Positions 1 to 11,035 of a stretch of 64,000 nt of DNA are shown one piece after another. A program made the position numbers and the translations under genes. The notes below the pieces were generated by a model, which did no database searches, was not told where the DNA came from, and was given only the letters and a program-made list of their open reading frames with translations. Origin of the DNA: Geosiphon pyriformis (taxonomy: Eukaryota > Glomeromycota > Glomeromycetes > Archaeosporales > Geosiphonaceae). Where the stretch lies: NCBI GenBank assembly GCA_016748015.1, contig JAAOMT010000468.1, positions 164,998 to 228,997 on the forward strand. Reading direction: 5' to 3'. Position 1 is the stretch's first letter, and every line of letters starts with the position of its first letter.

Positions 1-1
1 T

Positions 2-154
2 GTTGATGACGAAGTTAATCCTGGTCAAAAAAGATTACAAATTAATTCACAAAATTGTGTACATTGCAAGACCTGCGATATCAAGGATGTATCTCAGAAC
101 ATTGATTGGGTCACACCAGAAGGTGGAAATGGGCCGCGATATGTTCTTACATGA
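2..154 (+). CDS. ETFDH: Electron transfer flavoprotein-ubiquinone oxidoreductase, C-terminal end (partial)
   Basis: The window opens inside the last exon of this gene. Fifty codons read to a TGA at 152-154. They contain [12 protein letters not shown] and then a [13 protein letters not shown] segment, which is the well-known C-terminus of ETF-QO, the inner-membrane mitochondrial flavoprotein that passes electrons from ETF to ubiquinone. The three cysteines of CxxCxxC are ligands of its 4Fe-4S cluster; the fourth ligand lies upstream, outside the window. The final residues (RYVLT) replace the usual AYxGM ending, so the extreme C-terminus is divergent. Everything upstream is missing because the window starts here. 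The family call is certain; the exon start is not visible. Confidence 0.93.
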   Translation, partial: VDDEVNPGQKRLQINSQNCVHCKTCDIKDVSQNIDWVTPEGGNGPRYVLT

Positions 155-590
155 GCTCTGAAGCCTCATTAATGAAAAAAGATTATACTTGAAATATTTT
201 GAGTAGATAATGGCATACAAACCAATCTATCCTCATTTAGGCAGTTAGATATCTTCGTTTTACCATTAATATAATGGAGCTAATAACGGTTGAGGGTTTG
301 ATCTCAATAAGAATAGAGGCGATTGATACTGTCCAGCAGTTGGAAGGTCTTAAACTTTGGACGAACTTAACCAATGAACCAGTTATAGCAGGTCCACTAT
401 CTCAATAATTAATGGAAAATGAAGCATTGTTGGGATAGCAGAAATGAAGGGTTTTATCCAATGTATTCAAATAAATAATCTTTTTTTAGCTTGCCAAATC
501 AAAAATAATAAAGGTCTTGACTGTTTAGTTCTATTAAATCAAGTCAAAGCAAACAAGCAACAAAGTTAATTGGAAAATTTTGCTTGAGCT
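155..590. other. Intergenic, convergent 3' ends
   Basis: This lies between the stop of the ETF-QO gene (+) and the stop of the cystatin-like gene (-), so it should hold two 3' UTRs. I found no open frame longer than a few dozen codons and no recognisable repeat. Confidence 0.5.
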
Positions 591-1152
591 TTATGAGTTA
601 AAGTAGACTAAAGGATCTTCAAGAGTGCGGATCGAGCCGGCTTTTGCGTCCCGAGTACTTCCTAGACCACCAGTGTCAATGTTGTAGAAATCGATGGGCT
701 TATCATGTTGGTGATATTTGTGAGCTCTAGTAATTAATTCAAAAGATTGCCGTTTGTTAATCAATAATACCCTCAACGAAACTTTACACTTAACAAAAAA
801 AAAACTTCAATTTTGCCAAAATGATTTTTTATAATTGATTACCTAGCATGAACGTATTTTCCCTCAGCAACCTGGATTTTACCAAAGTAATTCCAGCCAT
901 AACCAACTTCTTCACGTGCAAAAAGCACCAATTTGTACGCCTTAATCCGGGCTATATCGTCGGTTTCATGGGTGTGATGCTATTTGATAAAATTGATAAA
1001 ATTCAGGAAGAAACCAAACGGTCGAAGCGAGAATAATAGAATCTTACAACTATATCATCATGACGCAAATCCTGGAGTTTTTTTATAACATCATGTTTGA
1101 CGGCATCGAAAATGGCAATCGCATCCTGGTCCGGTGCGCGAGGTGTATCCAT
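591..1152 (-). CDS. Cystatin/stefin-like small protein, three exons
   Basis: Rebuilt as exons 1152-1048, 979-843 and 771-591 with GT-AG introns of 68 and 71 bp. Phases close exactly (105+137+181 nt), giving 140 residues. The first ATG is at 1152-1150. The middle exon ends in VGYGWNYFGKIQVAEGKYVH, which resembles the stefin core QVVAG-TNYF-K-V-x5-VHLRV. Exon 3 has HQHDKPIDFYNI, similar to the stefin second hairpin HENKPLxL. Stefins are cytosolic inhibitors of papain-type cysteine proteases. The QxVxG inhibitory loop is altered here to EEVGYG and the protein is about 40 residues longer than a typical stefin, so inhibitory activity is uncertain. The assignment rests on pattern matching by eye. 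The gene model itself is well supported by phase closure. Two apparent ORFs in this interval are shadows of the exons. Confidence 0.62.
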
Positions 1153-1770
1153 TCCTTTTTATTAATAAATTTTAAAATGAGGTTTCCGTAAATAAAAAAG
1201 CAACATATTGTCTATTATAGGTAATAAGACGAGACTCTATTGCTGTTGCTTGTTGAATTTGAAACGAGAACCTGAAACTAAAAAAAATACAAACTGTTGA
1301 ATTGAGCGTCCGTCATTTCGTTATTTACGGTGGTGATAATTGAGTAAAGGTAGAATCCCGTTTATATAATATGTAGGGTTTCTTAATCGCGACAAATGAA
1401 ACCGATGCATACAAATATTGTTCGATACTGATATTTGGGGTATACGCAAATTTTGACTATGTTGGGGATTATTAGTAAAATAATATCAAACATGTGATTG
1501 CGTGCATGCATAGTACATCTTTTATATTTTTATTAGAAAATGCAAAAATTATATACAGAGATTACCTTATTATAAAGTAAGATGTTCTAGAAAAAAAATA
1601 GCTAATTAAACAATTACACTTTAAATTTTGCAACCGGATAATATTAATGATCCAAGATAATTTTATCATGTTAGCAGTAAGTTCGTTTACAAGAGTATAG
1701 TAAAATATATTTTTTTTCCATACCAAATCCGAATTGAAATTCCAAATTCTATTTTGCGGGAAGCTCATCC
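1153..1770. other. Intergenic region between two minus-strand genes
   Basis: This holds the promoter and 5' UTR of the cystatin-like gene and the 3' UTR of the Yippee gene. The apparent 68-codon minus ORF at 1562-1768 has no coding character and sits just past the Yippee stop. No element is recognised. Confidence 0.4.
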
Positions 1771-2381
1771 TTAAGGTTCATCCCATTGATTCTCTTTGGC
1801 TATCATGGCTTTCTCTACGATATATTTATTTTCTTTGTATTTTTGACTCTTTTCAAATGCGAATACCTATGTATGTGGAAAATTTTAAACAATAAAATGG
1901 AAATAATTTCAACACAATAATTCAAAATTTTGATTAACTTACATATTTCCATCCAACCACATGTTTGCAAACATTACATAAAATATCTTTTACAGAATGG
2001 ACACCTGTGATAAGTAAACGATCCTCTTTAGGACCCAAAGATACATTTGTTCTACATCAAAGCAATAAAATTGTTTTAAAAAGTAGAAGTTAATGGCTTC
2101 ATGACGAAAAACGAAAAAAAGCCCTTTTATAAATACAAACACTTTTTTAAAAAGATATGCACGTCCATGTCGTCCTTGAAAAGCCTGGGAATATAGGTAT
2201 GAAGTTCAGTTAGCTTAAGCACTTGAGATATTTCTCATTAACCTTTGAGAAAGCCAAAAGTCAACTAATTTCCGTAATGTACTTTAGAGATCAAATCGTC
2301 ATGTTTCGCTAAATGTGCATGACAGCTAGTGCACGTATAAATTCTGTCGGCGGAAAGAAAGGTTTGATGAGTTTTAGACAT
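1771..2381 (-). CDS. Yippee-like zinc-binding protein (YPEL family), four exons
   Basis: Exons are 2381-2283, 2184-2141, 2051-1943 and 1866-1771, giving 115 residues with all phases matching. The protein has a start of the MSKTHQ type, then C17-x2-C20 ([10 protein letters not shown]), C73-x2-C76 (ILCNVCKH) and the C-terminal run [19 protein letters not shown]. The 52-residue spacing between the two CxxC pairs is the Yippee hallmark; the four cysteines bind one zinc. Length and sequence fit the YPEL1-4 branch, a highly conserved eukaryotic nuclear/centrosomal family whose biochemical role is poorly defined. The second intron uses a GTTTGT donor rather than GTAAGT. The gene is divergently arranged with the KGD4-like gene, with about 220 bp between the start codons. 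Confidence 0.95.
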
Positions 2382-2602
2382 ATTTTCAAAAGTGTATAAA
2401 TTTGACATGAAAAGAAAGAACTAACGAACCAACTTTGAATAAATACACTACAATATCAGATGATCTAAGGATGGGACTAATTTAAAAAGCTGTCAGTGTA
2501 GTACAGTTGAGGCACTAAATCCTAATCCTCAAATTAGTAGATAGAGTTTAGGAATTATTATTAGGTCCAAGGTATTAGGGACAAGATAGATAATTTTAAA
2601 CC
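2382..2602. promoter_or_regulatory. Divergent promoter region, Yippee / KGD4-like
   Basis: These 221 bp separate the two outward-facing start codons, so they must contain both 5' UTRs and core promoters. The base composition is AT-rich. I cannot point to a specific TATA box or factor site with confidence. Confidence 0.5.
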
Positions 2603-3048
2603 ATGAAATTCACAAGGATTGTTCATGCATTACACAAACACGTACCTCTCATCAAATTTCTTGGCCCACGCAGCAAACTTTCACCAAAAGGTAAAGTAAG
2701 AAAAAACTTGATATTAATCATCTGTTATTAAAACTTATAAAAGCAATTTCCTTTGGGATCAAAAGATCATGGGCAAGTAACTCCTGTAATTCATCCTGCT
2801 ATTTCCCAGGCTAAATCAACAAATAATTTAAAAGCTAGAGAAGAAACCAAGGCTACTGGTCAAGCTCAACAACCAGAATTTATTAATTATTCTGAACTGC
2901 CTGAAAAGTATAAAAGAAAGGGTCCAACGCCTGATGAGATTGCAGCAATTGAAGTAAGGCGCAATTGGTTTTCTCATTTACTTTATCCTAATTATATTTT
3001 TTATATTTCTAGCTCGGTGGTGCTGATTTCATTATTCGATTACCATAG
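2603..3048 (+). CDS. KGD4: 2-oxoglutarate dehydrogenase subunit 4 (KGD4/YMR31, MRPS36 family), three exons
   Basis: Exons are 2603-2695, 2744-2953 and 3013-3048, all phase 0, giving 112 residues. The N-terminus is basic with no acidic residue (MKFTRIVHALHKHVP), as expected of a mitochondrial targeting peptide. The middle is low-complexity and Gln/Thr-rich. The C-terminus has LPEKYKRKGPTPDEIAAIE joined by splicing to LGGAD, matching the conserved LPxxYRRKPxSxEEMxxIxxGGA tail of KGD4/MRPS36. That protein recruits the E3 subunit to the 2-oxoglutarate dehydrogenase complex in the mitochondrial matrix. The exon 1 donor is the second of two GTAA sites (GTAAGA at 2696); only that choice keeps the frame. 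Confidence 0.9.
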
Positions 3049-3235
3049 TTATTCCTACTCGCAAGTATAGATACATATAAATTTCGATCATATTAAAGAA
3101 ATTTAGATTAGTCCTTTAATCTCATTTTTCTTAGAACCATAAATGGATATCTGCCCTGAATATCATTACTTCACGTGACATCAGCTAGATTTGATATTTG
3201 ATTAGTGTTTCTGCTGCTTAAAAATAATACTCAAA

Positions 3236-5700
3236 ATGTCAAATTCTGACGAAAAAATCATTAATAATAAGGAGTAAGTAAACCTTCATTTCGAGCTTTG
3301 ATAGGCACTTCCCATGGGATCTTTGAACTTCTTTCAATAATTTATAGTTATGAGATGCTAACAAGAGCCATAAATGTGCTCAAGTATCAAGAGGAACGTA
3401 CCAGAGAAGATATCGAGACTTTAAAAAGGCGTAAGAAAGAGGCACTTGAAGATCCTATAACATTTGCGGAACAATTACGTGATGGAGTAAGTTTTTTCAA
3501 CATTTGAATTTTAAAATTCGAATAAATTTTTCATTATTGTTCACACATTTAGACAAATGAGAGGCTTCCAGCACGTCAAATCGTCTTTGCTTGCCCAAAG
3601 ATCAATTGGAACAAGTATAGAAATTCGTCTCCACAAAATAATGGAAATTTGAAGCTAAGGTTTAGTCCATATGGAACTAAAAAGAAAGCCAAAGTAATTT
3701 AGAGTTACCCTTGATAAGATCAACGTTCCCAAGTTCATATTTTTTTTTCATCCTTTCCTTTGGAAAATCATAGACTCCAATTCGTCCGCGATCCAAACTG
3801 ATGGATATTGTATTAAAGGGCGCTGCTGAGATTGGCTTGCACCCGCAAGCTACAAGAGTTGAGGAAGGCTCTGACGAGGAATCTGAACTCAATAACTTAC
3901 CGGCTACTGAAACAAACTTTCATGATGACTTACAGGGATCTCAAACTGCTTCTTCCAATGGAAAAGGTGCTGGAAAAAAGATGTTGAGTGCACTTCTCGC
4001 TCCAGCAGAGATATTACATGATGGGGCTAAAAAGGTGGAACACCAATTCTCTACTGGAGCAGTAAATAGGTTCACAATACTTGAAGAATTTAGCCACCCT
4101 AATACTTGGTTATTGATAGCTTGTGGATTCGATTATTTTTGTTATATATACATATGGCTCCTTTTCTAGTGACATTGGAGATCTTGGCTTTTCTAATTCC
4201 GCCAATGATGACATACATGACAAAAATAATTTTGAATCTATTGTATCGAGTAATCATGGGATTTCCTCAATTACCACTCCCCCCCAAAACGTCAACCATA
4301 TTTCAGAGGTAAAGTTATAGATTCGGGAAAATTATAAGCACAGAGAGAAATGTCCTTAAACCCTATTTTTTCCAATTACAACGATTAGACATCTAAAGAT
4401 GGCGCTTCAAAGCCCCATAATCATAATGTTCCATGGACGGATGAAGAACAAGTCAGTAAATGAAATAAGATTATACTCTTTTTTCGAACTTTTTGTATTA
4501 ATCAATTTATTGTCTTGTCACTGTAACTTTTTTTTCTAAACTATCTTTCTGAAAAATTTGAAGAAACGTTTAATGGAATTACTCGCAATATACCCCGAAG
4601 AGGAGATACAATCTCATCGATTCAAAAAAATATCTAGTGCGTTGGGGACGAGAACGCCAAAGCAGGTAATCATAATCATTATTATATTAAAACTTATATT
4701 AAGACAATAATCTCGAAGTCTCTTTACTTTTGCTGTCTGAGATAGGTTGCAAGCCGAGTACAAAAATACTTTATAAAATTAGCCAAACACGGATTACCAG
4801 TACCAGGGCGCATACCAAACTTGCAATTGGTAAAAAATCTTCAATTTGCTTTGTTATTTATTTATTATAATCATTCTTTTGACTTCCTTACCATTGAAGA
4901 TGTTGTTGAATTCATCCGCAAATCTGACAAGGACAAAGAAGGCGAGTAGGATTGCGAAAACAAGAACTCCCAAACCTTCGACTGGTCAAACACCAAGGCG
5001 ACCAAGGTAATGACACTCTGTTCATTTTTGAGGACAGATTTTGAAAGAATATCCGATCAAATACATCCTTATTTTAGAGTCTCTGGTATCGCATATGAAC
5101 AAGCACAACCTCCTCCAACAGTTTATATGCCCGAAGGAGATGATGAAAGTATAGTTGAAAAAATGTTGTTTTCCGCTAATTATATTGATCCTAGTCCTGA
5201 TCCAAAGGAACCCTCCAATTGGATTGCAGAAATGCCCAAGCAGAATTCCAATGTTCATTTTGGGTTTAGTGTAAGTTTTGCTTCGTTAAAATAATACTAT
5301 TTTCATTTAATTTAATTTAAGTGTTTCTTTTTATATTTATGGATAGTGTGACAGCTGTCAAATAGATCCTATCATTGGTAATCGATATCAATGTCTGGAA
5401 TGTGAAGAGAGCCGACAAGTGGATTTATGCGAAGATTGCATGGATCAAGCAAATTTTGAGAATGGTATTAGATCGATTCTTTGTTGCACCTTCGATCATG
5501 TTAAATCTTCGATTTGAGATTGTGTCTCTATTTCATAACATGATTTTTTACTTTCATCGTCACTAGAACATCACAAAGCTTTGCATCGTTTTTCCAAGAT
5601 TGCGAGTTGCGTAATGACTTTCGATTCCGAAAAAAATTACATCAATGAACATCTGGGCGAGTATAGCTATTTAGGCGCTGCTTCTTTCAATGATATTTAA
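3236..5700 (+). CDS. ZZZ3-like protein: SANT/Myb domain plus ZZ zinc finger, twelve exons
   Basis: Exons: 3236-3273, 3348-3486, 3553-3693, 3774-4061, 4120-4308, 4389-4451, 4564-4665, 4746-4829, 4900-5006, 5078-5270, 5347-5464, 5567-5700 (1596 nt, 531 residues, all phases consistent). The N-terminus is a Glu/Arg/Lys-rich likely coiled coil (residues 14-50). Residues about 278-345 form a SANT domain (VPWTDEEQ...[11 protein letters not shown]...[15 protein letters not shown]) followed by [12 protein letters not shown], the signature of ZZZ3. Residues 449-500 form a ZZ finger: CDSC, CLEC, CEDC and a HHKALH end. Animal ZZZ3 is the histone-reading subunit of the ATAC acetyltransferase complex; a comparable chromatin role here is inferred. 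The whole SANT-linker-ZZ order is conserved, so the family call is strong. Confidence 0.92.
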
Positions 5701-5724
5701 AAATGATTTTTATAATTCAATTGT

Positions 5725-5760
5725 TTTGAGAATATAGCATTCTAAAAGAATGCTCTCAAA
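5725..5760 (+). terminator. Hairpin just downstream of the ZZZ3-like stop codon
   Basis: A stem AGCATTCT/AGAATGCT with a 3-nt loop is extended by TTTGAG/CTCAAA across a 5-nt bulge, starting 25 bp after the TAA. It probably lies in the 3' UTR. Whether it acts in 3'-end formation is unknown. Confidence 0.4.
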
Positions 5761-6011
5761 GAAACCTTCGTCTTCAAGTCATTTAAACTATCCAAAGTTG
5801 GCCAATATCTGTGATTTTTGAGGTCAGGATTAGGACTTTTTTGCATACTTTTAGAATTTTCAGAGACTTTGCCCGAGAATAAAATTTGCTAATCATGATA
5901 TATATAGTTAATTTATAGTATATATTATATTAAAAACAAATCATATTTTAATAAATAGAACATTATAATAATCGGTTTTGTAATTATTATATATATATAA
6001 AATGAATTTTT
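5761..6011. other. AT-rich boundary between the gene block and the repeat block
   Basis: No ORF or motif is recognised. Past this point no intact host gene is visible to the end of the window. Confidence 0.4.
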
Positions 6012-6290
6012 GACAGAAAATAAGAAACCTGTTTTTGTAAAAGTTTCTTATTTTCGAATCTTTTGTCTACAGTAGTACAAATAATAAACAGGAAAAAAAT
6101 TCTTATTTTATTATTTCTGCATTTTAACGAATTAAAAATTAATAATCAAAAAAATAAAGACATTATTTTTAATATAAATAAATAAAAAATATAAATAATA
6201 ATAAAAAATTAAAGGTTTCTTATTTTTCAAACTTATAAATTTTTCTAAAACTAAAAGTTTCTTATTTTCGAAGGTTACCTATTTTCTGTC
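6012..6290. mobile_element. MITE-like element with 19-bp terminal inverted repeats
   Basis: The left end, GACAGAAAATAAGAAACCT (6012-6030), and the right end at 6272-6290 are inverted copies matching at 17 of 19 positions. The 279-bp interior has no ORF. It carries further copies of the subterminal motif AGTTTCTTATTTTCGAA (near 6043 and 6255) and a GGTTTCTTATTTTTC variant near 6215. Non-coding, short, terminal inverted repeats and AT-rich flanks fit a MITE. The target duplication is unclear because both flanks are TA-rich, although ATAT follows the right end. No autonomous partner is identified in the window. Confidence 0.55.
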
Positions 6291-7039
6291 ATATATGGTA
6301 TTAAGTAAAATAAAAATAATATTTCAATATATTGTAATATTTAATTATCATATGATTAACTACACAAAATAATTGGCCATTTCATCGTAAGCCCAACAGC
6401 ACAAACAGTCCAAAATATAAAGAAATACTTTGGATATAAATTGGCTTATTAGAGATTCAACGGCTTCCATTAAATAACGAATTAACAATAAATTGGCATT
6501 AATAACAGCAAAAAAAGACAAAAAAAACCTTTGGTAATACCATCTTGACAATATTAATAGGCTAATTACAAATTTGCCATCTTAATCCTATAATTAATGA
6601 GATAACAACAGTCTTTATATTATTAATAAAAATGTTATTGATAATAAAAAATTGGGTAGCAATGTTTAAATTTTTGAGTAATTGTATAACTGTTGCCAAT
6701 CCAAATTGTATTATTGACAAAAGTACTAGTTGTAAAATACATAATCAGACTTAAATTTTGTTGTTTATCTGTTCTGCCAATAAATTATGTATTTATTTTG
6801 TATTCATATAACTTTATTCTTTTTTTAAGATCATAAAAAATCTTTTAAAGAAAAAAAAACTTTACTCTAGTTCAAATTATTATAAACTACATAATTATTG
6901 AAAAGCCCAAAATCCATTAATTTTTTTTGAATAAATATAACCAAAAAATCTAATAAAACATTTATATATCTTGATTTTAAGTAAACTATATATTTTTATT
7001 ATTATTATGTTTAATAAATAAGATCTAAATACTATAAGA
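6291..7039. other. Unassigned AT-rich DNA
   Basis: A 63-codon minus-strand frame (6360-6551) is open but has no recognised domain. The rest is low-complexity. It could be eroded transposon sequence. Confidence 0.35.
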
Positions 7040-7369
7040 TTTCGATTAAATCAAATCAAACTAAACCAATTTTTCAAAGTAGATTTAGTTTAAGTTTGGT
7101 ATTGAACTTTTTTGACAAATCTGAGTTTAATTTAAGTTTGGTTTGATAAAATCAAAAAAAAATATAATTTGTACTATTTGTTTATCAATTATTACTTTGT
7201 TTAATTACTATAATTAGTTAAAAAGATATATAAAACTATACATATATAACAACTTTACTTTTCAACTTACTAAAATAAATTTATTGTTAGCATTATCTAA
7301 TATTATAGAAGATTTAAAATCTGAAATAATGGATTTTAATAACCCAAATAGTTTAAATATTAATATATT

Positions 7370-9851
7370 TAATAAACATAGTTTTCAAAGTAAAATATAA
7401 AACTATTTTAATAAGTTTGAATAAATAAATAAAAAAAACAGCTAAATATATGGCCTCAAAATATGTACATAAACTATTTTTTTGTAGAACTATAAACATT
7501 ACTAAAGCTTTATAGTACTATTTAGAAGTTTCTCATTAAACAGTATATGTTATAATAGAAGAATATTATAAGAAAAAACAAAATATTCAAAAAATTACAA
7601 GTCAATTGAAAAAATGTTTTAATGAATAAGATTACTATTTTTTTTTATAATTTTTGGCCAATTTAACTAGAAAACTGCTTTAACCTTCTGTAGTAATTAT
7701 TATTAATATTAATAATGAAAAACTTTGTAAAATAATTACTATTTGGTTTATTAATTATTAGTAACCACTTTTTACAATAGAAGATTCTAAATTAATTAAA
7801 ATATTTCAATATTTAAACCTCATTTCTCAATTTGTTTGTGCTGATGCAATTAAGAATAAAATCATAGAATTTTATGTCTTAAGTAAACAAAAATTAAGAA
7901 TAAGCACTACTTTTATTATAAAATATTCTTTTTTTTTATTTATACTTATAATATAATAAGCATACTTAGGTACTATTAAGTTTAAAATTTTTTTTACATT
8001 AGATCTTTGGATATTTTTTAATAATAAAGTTTTTGTTTTTATTACTGCTTATTATATTAATAACAATTGAAACTTTTAACAAACAATAATTGATTTTGGA
8101 TTAATAAGTAGATGAAATAATAAAATAAAAATTGTAAACAAATTTTTAAAGTATTAAAAAATTATAGAATTACATTAAAAATACATATGTATATTTTTAC
8201 ATAAATTTAAGTTAGTTAATAATCAATAATAATATTGGCATATCATACAACATATTAGTATTATCTAAGACTTAAAATTATCACAGTATTCATATTATCA
8301 AAAATCATATTTTTTTAATGTTGGCTTAAATTGGTTTTTATTATTGTTTTAGAACTGAATTTTTGGCATTAATATTATCTGAGACTTAAAGTTATCACAG
8401 TATCTATATTATTAAAAATCATATTTTTTTAATGTTAGCTTAAGTTGAATTTTATTATTGTCTCAAGCCAAATTTTCAGCCAAAAAAATTAAGAAAAAAG
8501 TTTAAAAAAAGTTATATTTACTTTTTTTTTATACAAGTTTATTATTAATTTTATTAGTTATAACTTAATTTTTTTTTAACAGTTTCTTACTATTATTCTT
8601 AATAATATTGTAAATAATAATACTTTTATAAAAGAGTCAGCAAGAAAATTAGAAAAAAAAAACATTTAATAGAACTCAGAAGATCTTCAATTTTGATGTT
8701 TTAATCATATTCTAAACTTGATAGTACAGATAATCTTAAATAAAATAAAAAATAATGTTTCCAAAATATTTGTTAAAAACCCAAACTGAATATATTTACT
8801 TGAAATTTTTTTAATATAAACTTTGTATAAATTAAAGATTAGAAAACTTAACTTTGCAATCTATATCTTGTTCCACCATTTTGAGTTTTTTGAATGTATT
8901 TGTAATATATATCAAATTAAATACTGTAAACTTATTCTGGATTGTTTTATCTGGTAGAATTTTGCTTATAACATGGTTAAAAATGAGTTATTTTTTAAAT
9001 TAACAGATTGTTTATTTTTAATTCAATATATTTTGAATACAAAAATTTTAACTGTAAATTTATATGCATTAAACACTTTTACTAGCACTTATATTGATTT
9101 TCATCAATATGCTATTTCACATAATTAATGGGCTGTTTTCGATAAAATTGCTAAATTTTTTAAATTATTTAAGAATATTACAATTAAAATATTAGCCAGT
9201 TTAAATAATACTGTTTTCTTGATTATTTTTCTTTTTAATATTATTTTTAATTACATCAAAGACACAGTTAATGATAATAAATCTGGTAAAGCATTATAAT
9301 CTCAATTGTATTTATTTAATTATTTATTTAATATATTTAATATTAAATCTATTACTTGTTATAATAATTGAAACAACAAAAAAAAATTGGTTAAATATTA
9401 CTCTAAAACAAATACAATTGTAATACTTTGTACTACATTGAATTCAAGGAAAAAATTTTATTATTTCAAAAAAAAAGAATTTTTAGATAATAATATTAAT
9501 AAAACAAAAAAATTGTAAGTTATTAATTTATTCAAACTGTTTTATTTTCTAACTTTTACACAATAAATAAATTTTTAAAATGTGTATTTTCTTTGAAACA
9601 GAGTACACATTGGACATTATACTAATATTAAATGACAGTTTTTTGTTGAATGAGAATTTTAATGATATTATAGTATCAGTTACACAATTAATATTAGAAA
9701 AATAATAAGAAAAAAAAACTTAATAAAATTGATTATTATATCTCTAAAAAAATGACCAATAAGGAAATGGATGTAATAGCATGGTAAAAGATATATTATA
9801 AAAAATATTTATCTAAATTAACATTTTATTAATAATTCAATATTTAGACAT
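7370..9851 (+). pseudogene. hAT transposase, BED finger and catalytic region (broken)
   Basis: Read across several frames, the order of a hAT transposase is visible. A BED-finger-like start (SKI*NYFNKFE, about 7395-7430, then RTINITKAL near 7490) comes first. Next is PLFTIEDSKLIKIFQYLN (about 7767-7820) and DAIKNKIIEFYVLSKQKLR (about 7845-7900). The catalytic-core start FTLDLWIFFNNKVFVFITAY (about 7995-8050) matches the TTDLWTSxNxxxxxxITAH block. A middle block FDKIAKFFKLFKNITIKI lies near 9140-9195. The last piece before the interruption is IDYYISKKMTNKEMDVIAW (9730-9785), the start of the dimerisation domain. Stops in almost every line and frame changes show it is long dead. Confidence 0.75.
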
Positions 9852-10816
9852 TGTTACCAGAGGTTTTTGGTCTCTTTTCTTAAATGTTGGTAATGTTGAT
9901 TTGCTGTGAATTCACGTTTCCAGGAAGTAGTTGGACCTCCAGTAACTGAATTTATCTTCAAATTATCTCCTATAATTTGAACTGTTGGGCTTATAAGTGG
10001 AATGGCCAATTCCGTGCCAGTTGCTTTGTGTAGTTACGTTGTAGTAAACGTCAACTCTTTCCCAGGAATTGCTCATCTGGAAGCTCACTAAAAATGTGTA
10101 GTTACTTTGCTGTGAAAGTCAATTCTTCTACAGGAATCTCGTCTGTAGGCCACCCTAATAATTATAATAATAAAAAAAGAAAGAAAATAAAAGAAATATA
10201 AAAGAAATAGAATTCTGTCAAGGGAAACGTTTTCTATCCAGGCCTGGAGTCACTAACAGTTTATTGAAATTGGTAGCTAATCAATTTCAAAACGTTAGTT
10301 GTGTTGAGGGAATTTCAAGTGTAATAATTTAAGGATTTGGTTTTCGAATATTTAATTTTTATTTGTTTTTGTAAAAAAAGGTGATTTGTTTCAATTAAGA
10401 TATCTAAAGTAAGATACTATGTTAAGATACTATGAGAAGATACATTTTCTTGAAGAAAGAAGCTCTTCTTTTATACAACTTGTTGTAGTACTAGTCTTTG
10501 AACTTGCACTTTTCTTTTTGCTACAATTTGGGTAAACTAAAGATACATTTCGGCGAATTTACAAGTTATTTCACTGAACTATTGATTATTTCGGCGAATT
10601 TTCATTAATTTCGGCGAATTTTGACTATGTTAAATGGTTCAGGGTATTGTGTAATTTGATCATCTTAATTTCTAGAGTACAAATCGAATTATTGATTGAG
10701 TAATGATATTTGATAATTTGATTAAATAATAAGTGATAATCGAAATAATAATATTAATAATAGAAATTATAAGGGTAATTTCTTGCTAATTAATAGCTAA
10801 AATTCTACTGGTAACA
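9852..10816 (-). mobile_element. Solo LTR of family A, inserted in the hAT transposase
   Basis: Starts TGTTACCAG and ends CTGGTAACA, flanked by ACAT on both sides (9848-9851 and 10817-10820). The whole 965 bp is the reverse complement of the A1 LTR: it shares the CTTATAAGCCCAGCAGTTC and GGAAACGTTTTC blocks, the TTCGGCGAA repeats (10545-10625) and the TATAAAAG box. It splits the hAT C-terminal domain between 9851 and 10817. Removing it with one ACAT rejoins the hAT reading region. It is typical of LTR-LTR recombination that deleted the element body. Confidence 0.9.
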
Positions 10817-11035
10817 ACATATTAAACACAATTTTTTTATCTTATATGTATGACTTATAATTATTTGGCAATCCAAGAATCATCTGTTGCTTTTGAATAC
10901 ACTTTTTTTGCAGATAAGAATATGATTACAGATATAAAATCTCACTTAGTGTCTAAAACTATAAGAAAAGCATATTGTTTTCAATTATATATGCAAAAAT
11001 CATTGAAAAAAAAATTAAATAATAATATAGTATAA
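10817..11035 (+). pseudogene. hAT transposase, C-terminal dimerisation domain (after interruption)
   Basis: A 61-codon open frame from 10850 reads YNYLAIQESSVAFEYTF, then DKNMITDIKSHLVSKTIRKA. This matches the hAT family block RDYLAIPASSVASERxFS...ITDxRxxLSPxTVxA. It continues the fragment ending at 9851 once the solo LTR is removed. Confidence 0.82.

Noticed and set aside
155-590. Possible extra exon or gene between ETF-QO and the cystatin-like gene
   Set aside because: No consistent frame, splice pattern or family match could be found.
848-1036. 62-codon plus-strand ORF with a hydrophobic patch
   Set aside because: It is the antisense of exon 2 and intron 1 of the cystatin-like gene, whose minus-strand splicing closes perfectly.
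1562-1768. 68-codon minus-strand ORF
   Set aside because: It begins after the Yippee stop codon, has no domain, and its composition is that of a 3' UTR.
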